Positions 25,701 to 40,700 of a stretch of 64,000 bases of DNA are shown one piece after another. The notes below the pieces were generated by a model, which was not told the DNA's origin, did not search any database, and saw only the letters and a list, made by a program, of their open reading frames with translations. The number at the start of each line of letters is the position of its first letter. Positions within the stretch are counted from its first letter, which is position 1. The stretch spans positions 5,023,001 through 5,087,000 of the forward strand of contig JAWUZG010000056.1 in NCBI GenBank assembly GCA_036785705.1. The letters run 5' to 3'. This DNA is from Acanthornis magna (lineage: Eukaryota > Chordata > Aves > Passeriformes > Acanthizidae). The position numbers and the translations under genes are program-made.

Positions 25701-28700
25701 AGATATATCTTAGAGGACATTGCAGCAGGTCCCCAAAACACACTCACTCGCCATTGTGAAGTTAGACCCTTCCCCAGTATTGCACAAGGGTGGCTGCAGC
25801 TCTGGACTGAAAGGGGGAGAAGCCAGGGCTGCCACTTCCCAGCCCAGCCTGGGTGGGAAAGCACATACCCTGTGTCAGACAGAACAATGGGAGCAAAAGC
25901 CCTGTAATCTCTCCTCCTCCTCTTACTCCCTTCCGCTGTCTGACCTTTTCTTATCCTGGTAAATCATCTCCCGCCATTAAGCCTAGGTAACCTTCTCATC
26001 ATTCTCACATAGTTAGCTGAAATTATTTCCCAAGTTAAGAGATTCGAGTTTTTCTAGATGACCAAGCACTACAGGCCAAGGGGCACATTCAGCTCATGCC
26101 TTTAGCATAGCCCTTCCCTCAGCTCAGTGCAAAACATTTGACCTAAATTCAGAGATAGTTTGAGTCTGGGCTAGTTCATACAGCTACGAGACTCAGTTGA
26201 GGTACCAGGGTGCGGTAAATCTATTTTGCACAGATGCAGGCCAAGCACACTAACAAAGCTCCTGGTCAGACAGTACCTCCACTGGTACTTTAACAGGTCC
26301 CCACAGAGCAGGTCCCTTTCTGGCTCTTTGCTAACTGGGAAGAAACCTGCATGTGTGACCTCAGCATGTGCTCCCAGACCACAGGAAGCAAATGATACTC
26401 AGTGACACACGAGTCACAAACTTTCCCTCTTCATTCCACATCTGCAGACTGTGGTACATCATTCAATCACTTCAAACTGCCTGTCCGCAATGGCAGATGA
26501 GTTAGCTGTAAGTTACTCTATTACCCCACATTGTAGATACACCTTTATATTGCTGTGTTCCACTCATGCCTTTCAGGAAATTGCCTTTGGGATTCTTTCT
26601 TCACTTCTCTCACCCCTAAATCAGCTGAGGCCAGTAAGTGGCTTCCATGCTACTGCAATTTTTTGTGCAGTACAGCTCTTTCCCAAGGAATAATGCAGGT
26701 TATTTTCTGATGGGAAGTCTGCTTCCTTTGTTCTACAGAAAGAACAATTAGGTTGCTCCTGAACCTAGGTTTCCCATGCTGGCTCACAAAAAAACACTTC
26801 CATGACTTCTTTATTTCTTTTACTGCCATCAAAGGCTGATCCTTACAGTTTTTTCCCTCCCTCTATTTTAATTTTTTTTTTTTGTTCTGCCAAGTCAAAC
26901 TGCACTTGAGAGTAACCATGCTCATCTGTTTCAGATGGAGATTATTTTACGTTTACAAGACATGAACCCATCGGAGTGTGTGGACAGATCATCCCTGTGA
27001 GTATCTCTACTAGTGCTTTCTATTTATTTTCATTTGAACCAGCTCTCTTTAAAGACACATAAAACATAGTCTTCAGCTATGTGTGTTTTCCATTACGAAA
27101 AAAGCTGAGCTCATATTGTTGACATATCTTTAACAGCCTCCCTGCAAATGCTTATTTGAACATGCTAATAGGGTTTAGGCTCTGTTATTAGGAGTTAAGT
27201 TCTCAAGTCATAGAATTCACATGATTAAAACAAGCAAAGCAAAACACAGTGTTAATATGCTGTCAGTGGTTATGGATGTTCACACAACTTATGGAAAATT
27301 GATGCTTTGCTGTGGTAGCCTCTTTATTTATTTAGTTTTTACTGTGATTTAACAGGCTCCTCAGTTCCTGGGAGAATGTGATGTATTTTAATTCCATTCT
27401 TTCTTGCCATTTCTTTTACAAGGCTGGAGGAGAAAAGGAAACTCCAGGAGACATATCATTACAATTAACATTGTGTAGCTAATAGAAGACATGAAATGTT
27501 TATTTGTTGTGAGAGAGAAACACATCATTTCATCAAATCAAATACTCCCCTTACACCCCAATAGACACCCTCATAATAAAATCTTGCTGAACACTGTATG
27601 GGAGTTACACTGAGAGGGTAACTTTTTCAGAAGAGTCAGTTAACCAGCTTTGGCAGAAATTGCAATGGGAGGCTCACATATAGCTATTAAAATATTGCAT
27701 GGAAGCTTTTTTGCTTGACAAAACACTGGGCGACTAATCGGGACATTCTCCGAAATTTTTGTTGATCTTGATTTTTTATTTTGTTCATGTTACCACAAAG
27801 CCACTAAACAGAAACATGGAGCAATCCATTACAAGAGGAACAGCCAGAAAAGATTACTTTAACAATGTTAAGCCCTTTCTCCCTATTTATATTTGTTACT
27901 TCATGTCTTTGTTAAGGGGTGGCTTTTGTGTTTGGCACTTGGTAGAAACGCAGAGAAACATGCAATGACTCAGAGAGTCTGTGGCTACAGCCGTTCTGCA
28001 AACACCTACACACTCTCCTAACTTGGTCCTTATGAATGAAAGATTCCGCAGCTCTGTCCCTCAGCCAGGCATATGGATAAGCATTTACTAAATGACAATC
28101 CCAACATCTAACCCCAACGTTGCTGGACGTCTCTTATGCTTGTTTCATTGAGCTTAACTGACAGATCTGCTGAAGAAACTTGGCCACAGGCTGAGGATCA
28201 TGCCAAAAGCAGGATTTCTTTAGTTTAGATGTGTAAAACGTTTTTCAAGGTACCCAGCCATCTACCATATCTGTTCATTCTTTGCTCAGTTTTTTCCTCC
28301 AAAGCCTGAAGATGGCTGTCATACCCATCTATTCTAACACTACTGCTGATCTGTTCTATATTTCCTCCACGCTACCAGTCCCAGAGGAGAGCCCAGTCCA
28401 CTGCATGTGCTTAGCCACTGCATGAGCAAATTCGTTATTGAAAAATAAAATTAAACAGCAAGTCTAACACTGCACTCCTCATCCTCTTTCACATCCCAGC
28501 TTCCATCAAAACATGTGCTCTTTGGCAGTGCTGTAGCATAAACAGGGCTATATAGTGCCCTATAAAAACTGCTGTGAGCTCTCCTTGCAATGCCATTAGA
28601 AGTGCAGGCTGTTAGCACACTGCTGGCCCTACAGCTCCCCTCCTAGGTTTATGTACTGGAGATGGAATTAAAACATCACTTTGTCTCCGGAGTTTATAAA

Positions 28701-31700
28701 CAACAGAGGGAGTAAAAAATTGGGTGTTCGCTGAAGGAAAGACAGTTGTGTATTTTTTCAAGCTAGCCAGGGGCTAGAGGGATGTCTGTGAGAGTGGCAG
28801 CTGATATGCATCAGGCAGCAACACGTTCTGGCCAGTGGCTGACTCTGTGACTGATATTTTCTATTCTCCTTCTAAAAGAGACTGTTGTATGCATTTGTAA
28901 GAGTGATTGTGCAAACACAGTTATTTTATTACTCTGACATTTTCACTAAAATCAGCAGGACTATCCACTTAACCTGCTAGGATCAGGCCTTGGTGCAAAA
29001 GGCTCGTTACTTTTATCTTTATCCACAGCATGTTTGTGCATCAAACTAATATAATTCACTACATCATCTGCTGCAGCTAAATGAAGTTCTAATGAATGAC
29101 AATACAAAATTTTATATCAGCAGAGAGTTTCTCAGATTGTTTTTTACTGCTCTTTTAACGTCTTCCGTATAAATTTCTCCGTAAGAAGTCTTCAAGAAAA
29201 TTAAATGCTTTGACTGAACATTGACATTTATGGACTTTTTATTGTAATTCCATCAATTAAGGATTATATAATTTTGAGTATAAATTTTATATCTTAAGAT
29301 GTATTCAAGGATATGAAATTTACATCCAAAAATGCTTCAACATGAGCAGACTTCCTTCCAAATGTATCAGAAACAAGAGCTATTTTCATGGGGAAATTAA
29401 AAGTGCCAATGGAAATCAGTAAATGAAATAAAAAGTTGTGACTTAAAAAATTAACAGATAACAGAATATTTTCTTAATGGAGATTGCAGGTGGGGGCTGT
29501 ATTTCTTTGAACAGGAGAGAAAGAACTAAAAAGTCACTGTTGCTGCTTTCTTAATGGCAGTAATTAAAAAAAATCCTTCTTTGTGCTGGGAAAGATTTAT
29601 GTCAAGGATCAGCCTGAGAAATAAGTGAGGTATCAGCTTGACATCTTGAAAACAAAACACCACGGCAATATTTTTCCATCTATCAACTTTTTTTTTCCCT
29701 ACAGTGGAACTTCCCCCTGCTGATGTTTGCATGGAAGATTGCTCCAGCTCTGTGCTGTGGCAATACAGTAGTTATTAAACCAGCAGAACAAACACCACTC
29801 AGTGCTCTCTATATGGGTGCCCTCATCAAGGAGGTAAGAATAATTGAGGGGAGTGATGTCTGTCTCTCCCTGTAGGGAAGAAACTACCAGCACATGCCTG
29901 GTTTAACGTGCTTTATCAGTTTTCATAAGTCATGCTTACCTTCATTCATTCCTATTTTGACAGGCTGGCTTTCCACCAGGAGTTGTCAATATTTTGCCAG
30001 GATTTGGTCCAATTGTTGGTGCAGCCATAGCCTCTCATGTTGGCATTGATAAAATTGCTTTCACTGGATCCACTGAGGTAAGAGGATTCACACATTACTA
30101 CTGTAAAACGGGAATAAATACCTCAGTCCTTGTGCTACATTTCTTACTGTCACTGAGTAAAAAAGCTACATCTAAATAACAGTGGTCTGTCCTTCCCAGC
30201 TAAACTGATGTACCACAGTACTTCCCAAGCACAAATGGCTCCTTTCCTCCAGCCCCTGCTGTGCTCGGCACCTCAGCACAGGAGATATGCCTGGAAAAAT
30301 ATTGCAGGGATTTCCTGTGGGCTTATGAGGATGTGAATCACATGCAAGTAGGCAGAACATCCCGTGTATATCATAGCACACATAAGTGCTGTTTTAACAT
30401 CCATAATTTGTGTATCCTGCTGTACTTGGGGTAGAGGGAAAGGAAGGGAGAAAATTGTGCAAATATACTTCAACTTTGATGCTGCATTCAAGTATATTGA
30501 GGATGAGGAGGAGGCCTAAAAACGAAGGCATGCAGGGAGAAAAGGAGATTGTCCAAGGTGTCTGTTCCCAAAATGATGGAAAGAAGCTGGCCAGAGGATA
30601 AAGGGAGTCAGTTGTCTCCTGGATGCCAAAATGTCTTGCTATGAGTCTATGCTGCAGATGTTAGAGAGGGGGCTCACTCTGAAGATGAAGGCTGCAATCT
30701 ACAGCAAGGCTAACCCCCAAAACTCTCATCACATCTTGCTCTCAAACATGTGCCAAGCTGGCTGTTATCAGGGTTGGGGTGGGGATGACAGAGGTACTCC
30801 AGACTGAAGTCACAGGAGAAGGGGCCTTATCTCATCGTCTGAAGGCAGACAGAAAGGAATCTCTGTGGGAGTTTCAGGGCTGGTTATATTTAGAGAGTGC
30901 TAAACCCAGCCCTTTTCAATTGAAAATCTGACAAACTATTGTATGGAGGGAGCTAAACCCCAGGGATCCAGTGTCTCTTTGATATGTTTGACTCCCACTC
31001 GTGGCAGTGGAAGGCTTTATGCATCCCAGGGATACTGCTCTTCACAGTGAGGTAATTTGTTTTTTGATTTGCGTCGATAAATTCACTGACCATGCAGCCC
31101 TGCTAGATATGTGTGGGTATCTCCCTGGTGGGCCCAAGGATTGCAGAGACCAGCTCAATTATTTCAAATAAATTATTCTGGTGGAATTATTCTGTAATTG
31201 AGTTTGCAAGTCACACACAAGCCTAAATTACCAGTAAAATGTAGCTGCAGTCATATGCCTAATTTGCACACACAGTTGTTCTGCAATTACTATATGCCTG
31301 TACATGATTTTTTAATGACAACTTCAGATTCTAATATACACATTATTCTAAGTCAATAACTACATCACATTTCAGATTATTCTATGGAATTACTCTATTC
31401 ATTACATCTCCTGTATCCAATTAAGATTAGCATCCTGGAATATTGAAAATTTTAATATGAGCTGATTACCCCCCATAAATTAAGTTGAAACAATTGTTTT
31501 CATAAAGATATGTGGTCTCTGTTTAAGATAAATATTCTATTATAGAGGATGTTGCACTGTTTGGAAGAGGAAAAATACAGATGGGTTAGGTTTCAAAGTT
31601 GTCTCTTGTAGCCAAAATAAATTTTTATTGTAGTTCCAGACAGCTTTAGTTTTAATAGGCGTTTAAACTCAAAAGCTGTGGGTTTTATACTAACTCAGTG

Positions 31701-34700
31701 CCTACCTTTAAAAGCCTTACTAATAGGAAGTGAAAAGCATTACAGAGATGAAAAAGCAATTCTCTAAGAACCTAAAGCAAGAACAGATGGATCGTTTTAA
31801 TGCAGAGTTAGTGTAAACTATTCCATATTGTTTCTGATTTCCTGTAACACTGAATTTTTGTAACAGCAAGTCAACATTGTAACATTTTAAACACTATGTT
31901 CTGATATGAGCCGGACTATAGTCTCTGACTTCTCCAAAACAGATTTCAATTTCTAGTGAAATAATAATGGAAATATTTTGTCTCTCTGGTACTTGTCTGA
32001 AGCATGTCAACTGTACACTGCAGTGATGTGGATTTCCGATAGCCATTAGGTGTATAAACACCACGTATTAACTTCCATTCCTCCATTCCATCCCTGTGCT
32101 AGTTAAGACAGTTCCAACTTGGGCAACAAAACCTATCAGTACAAACGCAAAGATCTTCAAATTGAGATTCTGAAGCACAGGTTTATCTCAAGTTTTCACC
32201 ATGAGGTTATTTTATAAAAGTTATTTACCTTTGAAGTATACTTATAGCTAATGAAAACTCCCCATTTGCTTGTAAAAATCACAAAACTGGGCTATTATTA
32301 TCTATTTCCTGCAGTATTCTTGAAAGGCAGAAAACAGGCTGCTCCTCCTACCAAAAAAAATTGAATGCTAATGTTTTCCAAAATTTGTAGAACCCAATCC
32401 ATAGAAATACGAGCCAAAAGGCCAAGTTCATGACCTTAACTCAATAAAGGCTGACACAGCCACACCACAGAGCCCTCCAGCCTCGCACCTTATCTTGCAA
32501 CATGACCAGTAACAGATGCTCACAGAAGAAGAGAGCATGTGTAGAGTGATCCTTTCCTTGCTGCAGCCTCACAGCTTCTGACAATCAATGACTTCCAGAC
32601 TTCCTGAGCCCAAAGGTGCATGTGGACACTTGTGTTTCATGTGCCAATGGCCTCGTCACCCATTAGTCCAGTACCTCTTGACACTCCTGTGACTGGGAGG
32701 CCTCAAGCCTGTGCCCATGCAATGACAACACAGAAATTACTTCCAACTTCTGCTTCTGTTTTCTAGTTTAGAGCTATCCAGTGTGCACTCTCTTCTCTGG
32801 TTTTTAGATTCTCAGGTGCTCTGATTTGTTTTTTTAATACTGTTTACTTTTCACACACTGCCCCACAAAATAAGATGTGAAAAATCATAAAGAGCTCTTT
32901 TTCTGTGGTACCATTACTGTTTGATTGCACTTCTTTCCATCATTCCTGCTGCCCCTCCTTTTATGGGTTAACTTAACACACATTAAAAGAATAGTCTGCC
33001 AACTCTTTCATCCCTCAGTCTACCTGCTTCTTATGAAACACCTGCCATGGATCACCTCCCTCTCCCAATCCCCTAGTGAATGGATCTCAAAACTCTTCGC
33101 TCCACAGTTCACTATGAAGGGGAAGGGTTCTGCAAACAGCTGGCAGGCTATGGATTTCACTCTGACAACTGTCACACTGAAAGAAATAAAATCACACTGA
33201 GTATGAAAGCCCACCTAAAAATACTGTGCCTCCTCAGATTCCAGTAGCTTTCTTGGCTTCTCTGCTTCACTTCACTCTTCAGCAGCCTTTCTGGTATGGG
33301 CATTTTAACCAAAACGTTTATTCTTACTGTGTTGGTTTTAGTGAACCAGAGCTAATCCATGGTCCTCCTTAATTACAGCAATCTCCTCACAGGCTTCACT
33401 GACACATTTTTTTCTCATCTTCCACAATCAGATGAAATTTAAGCAGCCATAACCAAACTTTCTTCCAGCCAATCTGACCATGTTAACAGTTGCTCCAATC
33501 CTTTTCCTACCTTCCCTTGAAAGTCCATAATCAATTTACATATCTCATTACATCTTACTGAATTTCTCCTTGATCCTTCTGGTCCCGAGCTGCAGGGTGA
33601 AATTCCCACTCACTGGGACCATGGCAGAGGTAGTGTAGAGCTCAGCTATGTCCCACTATCCCTGTTGTTTACTGTACGTGCCTTTTCCTTTTGCACTGCC
33701 CCTCTCTGCCTCAGCTTCTTCACTGTCCCATATAGTCTTGTCTGAGTTCCTTTTAAAAAAATTACCAGCAATAATTTAATTAAAATTAGTAATTTACAAT
33801 TTCTGAGTTTAAGACCAGATCTAAACTCAGGATGTCTGGCATTCCCATGTGTCTGCTGTTAGGCTGCAATGCTCAGAAGTACAGCAGACAAGTCTCTTCC
33901 CCAATGAAATAACAGTGGGCTTTATGTATTTCCAAGGCAAATGCTGATGAGGGGACAATTTTTACACATACCAGAAATGCAGAGTTTCTTCATATTACCT
34001 TCTTTTATTCTCTGAAAGAACTTTTGCTATGCAAAAAAGGTGAGAGGCCTCCAAATATCAGAGGAAAGCGGCCATCAGAATCAGGTTTACTCTCAATTTG
34101 CCTTTATTTCCATTCAGATCTGTGAGCTCAGTTAAGGCTTTGCAAATACAGCCATTTTACTGCTGTGAGCTGTCTGCCCAAGTTAGTACCTGTGTGCTCC
34201 CTCGGAACTGGAACTGTGTGTGGGAATGGTGTATCCATAACTTCCTGATGCACAGGGAACAGTTGAGTGCAGTATGTTCTGGTTTAAAATTAGAGATGAT
34301 TATGGAGAGTAAGAAGATATAAATTTTTTTAAATACAGATTTAAAACCCTGCCTGGGATAAAAATTGTATTTTGATTGTTGCAAAAGTTTAATGAGTTCT
34401 AATAACTTCTGTTCAAAACCAAATGTGTAACCTCCAAATCAGAGTGGCTTGCAACTCCCTCCAGTTGTTAAATGCTCTCAAGATGAGAATTATAGATAGC
34501 ACACAAAACATTTGAAGTTCTGGCCAACAAGAAATGTATCCTAAGTGGCTGGTTTCCACTTTGTTCAAACTACGACCCATTAAAATGCAGACAGATTTAA
34601 GATAGGATTCAAGTCTGTGTTCGGGCAGTTCTGTAGAGCAACCCAAATAAATATCCAACAAATTGGTTTGGATGCCTGTGTAAACAAAAGGTCCATAAAC

Positions 34701-37700
34701 AACTGCAATAAACCCCAGCAAAAGAGTCTGCATTTTGCTTGGCAGAATGTTTTCTTTATGCACTTAGATTAACAAACCATGATCTCATCATTAGTCAACA
34801 AGATACTAGAGAGACCATCAAAGCAAACTACGGGAGAGTTGAGATTGATTCATGCCAAACAAATGTTTGTAGCTAACAGCTGTATTACCACTGATTCTAA
34901 TTTACTCAGCAGGATTCTCCTTTCATTTCCGAAGTGAGATGAATGTCACGATGCATGATGTAGACAGAATGTCTTCCTACTGCACGGGCAATGAGTTGTG
35001 TGAGCTCTCCTGGATCACACAGTCTCTTGCTGGTTTTAGGGTACATGAAGAATTGCAACCTGGCATTTTCTACTTTAGCAATAAGAATCCTAAAGGTGAT
35101 TTGACCTGTTCTGAGAAGTTTGTGAGCTTATGGTGCTACTTCCATGCCCTGCATAAGCATTTAGGGAGGCTACATTAGCATTCATTCCTGCTTCTCTGGA
35201 ATCTTTTGGATCAGATCTTGGACAGCTTGTGCCTCCTGAACAAGAATAAGTTGTTTCCCTTTTCCTTCCTTTGTGTTTTTGGTAGCATTTAGGAAGCTGT
35301 CCTTGGGCAACTGTTGTGCCTCTTTGCCTATGAAAGATGCATGTCAAAAGGAATCACCTTCTTAAACCCAATACAAACAGGATGGTGTATCAGTCCTATC
35401 AGCTTTAACAACAGTTTAGCCATGGACTTCCATGCAGCCAGGATTCAACCTAAGGAACAAATGACCTATTTATAGCTTAGGATTCTCTCCAGGAACTTGT
35501 GTTTGGGATTGCCTTTTCACTTGTGCTGCACTATTCAGTATGCTCTTTCCAGGGCTGCTTCTCACACAGGGCATTGCACAGTCAAATAAAGCTGCTCTTC
35601 TTTATGCCAATATTTCAAACTCACTTGTCCTTGCAGGAGACACACCCTGAGCATGCCATGAGGTTCTAAAATGCTTCTCAGAAAGATTTTGTGTATAATC
35701 TGGAATTCATAAAAAATAAGGCAGACTGAGTGTGCAGCAGCATGGGTTTGAAGGTTTTGCCAAAACACTGACATCCAGTGCCTCAGTAGCTGGAGAGAGA
35801 AAACTGTACTTCCAGAAAACATTGAAAATTTCTGTCTGGCCACAACATCTCCTCAAAACTTAATCAATCTCTTGTAACTTAAACCACTTACTGTTCTTCA
35901 GATATTCGCTCAATATCCCAAGAAAAGCACGTAGGGTATTGTTTAAAGTGCCTAACTAACTGATGATACATGTCTCCTCTGTCAAATTTTGAACTGTTCA
36001 TGGAATTTTTAATCCACACATCTCCCTGTGCAGTTCTTACCTTCACTGTTTTGTCTGTGGCAGTGTCAAGAAAATGACCTGCTGTTCAGCTAGACTGCAG
36101 TTCCCCTACCTTCAGGTGTTCCCTGATGACTTAATCTGAGAGCAAAGGAAGATTCAGAGCAAAGGAGAACCCAGACATTCCGAACGACAGAGCTGAAGAG
36201 GAAGTACCACAAACCTTGACAAACTTTTTAAAATTGCTGCACGAAGTATTTAAAATGTGACTGTGTAAAGTCTCCTCTTAAAAGAAACATTAAACTTCCA
36301 AATACAGAAGGTATAAATAAACAACAATCAAATGTTTTAGATGGTGATACATTCTCACCGCCCAACATCATACCATTCACAGTCCAGAAACAGACCCTTC
36401 CAGGACTATCCTTCAAGTAGCTTTGTTGCACAGGGGTGCCTCAAAATACTTTTTAAATCTTTGTTGTTGTTGTTGCTCACATAACAAATTGTTTTCTTTG
36501 AGATGGACCAAATTACATCTGCTTCACCCTCCATGCAGCTTACAAGGTTATGGTACTTCACAAGCTATCCAGGGATACTCCTGATATCAATCTTGAAGCC
36601 TATTCAAAACAAGGATGGGGAGTCAGGGCTTTCTCTGCCAACATTCCTTCTGAATAATCACACAGCTCCATTATCTGTGGGGGAGTCCTCTCTTGCAGCG
36701 TTCCCTCTCCGGGCTGTACTGCCTGTTGGGAGCTCAGGGATAGAGGCGAGAGACACCGCAGGAAGCATGTCCTGAAAGACCATGCAGATTGCAACACTAT
36801 CACTTATTCCTTTCATGCTGTCTTTCTCCATAAAGAGAGGCTCGGTCACAAAAGGCTGCCTTTGTCACTAAATAACCACGGTGCTGGTGCCTTCCCTAAG
36901 ACTTTTCCCAACTTGTAAGTGCACGGGGCACAATGGGAGCACAGTGAACAAAAATGCTGAGCAGCATGAGCCCCATCATCCCGGTGTCTACACTGATCGC
37001 TAACAGGAAAGACACAGTGAAGCTTTCTATTAAGTTTTTACTTGGGAACTTGACAACAACTTCCCTGTATTAAAAATACTTCAGACTACGCTTTTCCAAA
37101 TTAACACCACTGTCTCAAAGCCCTTTGGACTTTAGTATTTGCCATATACACTATATTTGGACTTCCATACTTGTCGATCACTTGTTTGCATGGAATCCTT
37201 TGCAAATCTTTATTTACACGTATGAAAGTGTTTTGACATTAAAGCAGAATGGAAGGCAGAGAGACAAGGGCTGGACACACTGCTCTGGCTTCCTTGGTCT
37301 GTCCTGCTCTTTGTGAATTTTTGAGGGGAAATAGCTGGTTGTTCTTTGAGAGAGGGAGGTTCAAGGCAGTGAGGGTGTGAATGGCATTGGCTGGCACTGG
37401 CTATAAACACAGAATTCTGGTTTCCAGTGTACATTTTCAGCACAGTTTGAGAGGCTGGAATTTCCAGATGATGTGCTCGATGTATGTGGTGGGGGTGGAA
37501 GGCAGAAAGGATCCTTTTTTTTCAGGTTCACTTCTGGCTGTCAGTCAAACATAGCAATAAAATCAGCTCCAATTAAGGGGATATGCAAGGAATTTCATGA
37601 TAATGTCAACACTCCATTCCATCAATACAGGGGTAGAGAAAAAAGGCTTTTTTTTTTTTAAAGAAAAAACCTCAGTCACACTCAACTGTGGTATCACCAG

Positions 37701-40700
37701 ATAAACAGTTAATCACAAAGGTACATGAAGTGGTTCACAATTCCTTCATTATCCTGTGGGGTTTTTCCTTTGTTTTTTTTCTTTGGGGGCCCTGGTTTCT
37801 GTTTCATTTGCTTTCTGATTACTCCAGTGCTGACTTAACTTTCTCTAGCAGACTGCCTTCAATTCTCTAAGAGGTTCAGCTTCTCATCCATTAACCCCTT
37901 GCTGCAGGGAATCTCACTCACATAACCTTAGAAACAAAACAGATAGACCAGAGTACTACATGAAAAGTCCAGCTCTGGGCTCATTCCCATCCCATTTCAC
38001 CTCTAACTTTCTGTGTGACGTTAAAACATGTCCCGGTTAAAATAAAGCATTTATCAAGGCTCTTAGCCTTCTCAATATTCAATAGGTACTTTTAATCCTG
38101 TGTTTTACCATGTAGGAGCCTAAATCTACCTGTGTTTAGGTCCTTAGCTGAAAAATGGACACAGTTACACCGCAACAGTATCAAAGCTGATCTGTTTTGG
38201 ATTTGTTGATCCAGGGAGAGGAGAATTTCCTGGGAGCACAGCTGCCCCTCCAGCTGTACTGATGTGGAAGCACGTCAAATCTGTAGCTGTCAGATTGCTA
38301 CTCCGTTTAATCTACTCTCATGTTCATTGGTGAGATCTGCAATTTGTGGCTGCTCCAGCTGACCCCACAATCTACAAAGACATTTTGGAGGTGATTTTGA
38401 CCTCCTCAACCCATATTAAGATTATCTGTGGTGCAGCTGTGGGTCAGGTCTGGGATGGTGCTTTTGCAGCTTCTTGCCCTACTTGGTATTCTGCTCTGTG
38501 CTGTTAATCCTGCAGAGGAGGAGGATGATTTCATCACAATTCGACGTATTAAACCTTGTGAACATGTCAGTGGTTTGGATGGAATATGTCTAGTTAAATT
38601 CATTTCAAATTTCTAATTCAGCCCTTCTAAAAGGCCCTAAAAGAAAGCCCCAAGCCATTTTAGCATAGCTACATATGGGTGAAGGGTACACAAACTTTGT
38701 GCTGTGCCTTATCCCCTCTCAGTTTCTAAGAAAAAAAAAAAAAAATAGGAAAGCTGTCCACTACTGATGAGAATATGTTTGGAACTAAGAACCTGCTGGA
38801 TTATTTAAAACTCTGCTCTACTGATAGCCAACCTTGGCTGTTAAAATGAACTGTATGACTACATTCCCTGTAAAATGTGTCTCCATTTCCTTTCAGGTTG
38901 GGAAGCTGATCCAAGAAGCAGCTGGAAGGAGTAATTTGAAGAGAGTTACACTGGAGCTGGGTGGGAAAAGCCCAAACATTATTTTCGCAGATGCTGATTG
39001 TAAGTCAGCACTTCCATATTTTTCTTAAAAACATGTTTGCATGATGTCTTTTTCCTTTTTTTTTTTTTTTAACCAATTTTAGGGCACAACTTTCATACAG
39101 TGAAGCAATACAGCTGTATCTAATGGCACTTTTCAGTCTTACAGTAGCAACCTAAGGTGTGATATCTTTTCTAAAAATACAACTTTTGAACCCACCAAGA
39201 AAGTAGAAAAAAGGTTATAACCAAGCATATAGACAGAGTGTTTTTCACAGTCATAGTCCCACACATTTTCCATCCTATGCTCTGCAGCAAGGTGATTTAG
39301 TGCTTTAAATCTGGAGATTCTGTGATCTTTTTGTTTTACAGCAATTATAAAAAGGGAGGGCTTTTATGTACACTTGACTTTCTAATCTAGTCAGTGCAGT
39401 ATTCCTTTGTTAAGCAGCTATAAAGGGAGATTATTCCATTTTAAAAATTTTCACAATTAAAGAATTGTGTATTGAAATATCCTCACTGCCACTGTCAGCA
39501 GGGAGCTGAAAATTTTGGCAGATGTATGATGTTGTGCAGCTGAGATTTTTGGCACCTGAGAAGGCACAGGACAGCTGTTTAGGATAGGATATAAACACAA
39601 ACTAAAGTTTCTGCTTAAATGATCAGCAACAAAATAGTTAAAACATTGATATCTAAATTGTCAGCAGGAGGTTTTGAAGTTAACACCCCATTAAGATGAA
39701 TGAGATGGTTCACACCTTGCTCTGAGCTCTTGTTTCAGGCTGTGTGCAGGCACACTGTACTCAATGCCTTTTCTGAGAACTTCGCAACCCCAATAAATAG
39801 ACACATTAGGATTTGGTCTTCTAGTTTAAGAGGGGGAAGTGAATAGAATGATTCTGAATAGCATGAATTACAAGAGTTGGTTACAATCCTGTATCCATTT
39901 TCAAAACTTACCAGTATCTGAAAAACTAGGGAAAGCTTGACAACTTCCAGCAGCTTTTCTATGGAGAAATGCCTTACCCAGCTGAGGATTGAAATTTCAG
40001 CCACTGTCATCCTGGTAAGCTAAAAAGGCTCTTATCAGCTGGAGCCAGACACAGATATTACAGTAACCTTCTAGCCCAGTTAGTCACCTCCACCTCCCAC
40101 CAGATATCACCACACCTCAGATGTCCCTAACCTACAAACTCAGACTGGATCACCTAAACATTTCTAGCAGAGTGATGCATGCCTGGGGCAGGTTTGCATT
40201 ATGACCTTCCACAGGAGAAGGACAACTGCTCTCTGGTCTTCCCACAATTATGACCTCCAGCACTTGGCCTAAGATTTAGACTTCAAAGCTCTGATTATTT
40301 AAAAACAGCAATTCGCTCACTGTTCCAAAGGAGTGTTTGCTCTGCTTGAGGAACACTCTGTGCCAGAAGTTAGCAGAAAGCATGATAAAGCTGTTGAAGG
40401 TTTAGTGTACCAAAAACCAGAGAAGAATTGTTAGAGCCCCTCACGGTTAAAAAAAAAATTAACAATAGAGGAAGAAACGTAAGTTAATCACAGCTATCCA
40501 CTAGTGTTTTCAATCTCCATGGAGCTGCCAGAGAAAATTGGAATGTGGTCCAGGGAACACCCCATATAATTTTACTAAAGACCACAACTGAGGGCAGAAA
40601 AAGACATTTCTGTTAGACAGAGTTGTCTAGAATGTGCTGAAAGTAAAGCACTGTTACTTTGTTTAGTCCATAAAAGATTATACTTTAAGCAATGTTCCGA

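Larger units (their letters stand above)
30078..38896 (+). other. ALDH1A2 intron 7 (8819 bp)
   Basis: The longest internal intron, GT-AG (GTAAGA...CTTTCAG). It contains a T12 run at 37648-37659, a possible degraded SINE/MITE mixture near 37.98-38.17 kb and an A15 run at 38731-38745. No exon or RNA gene is recognised; open frames here are short and unrelated to each other. Confidence 0.85.
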
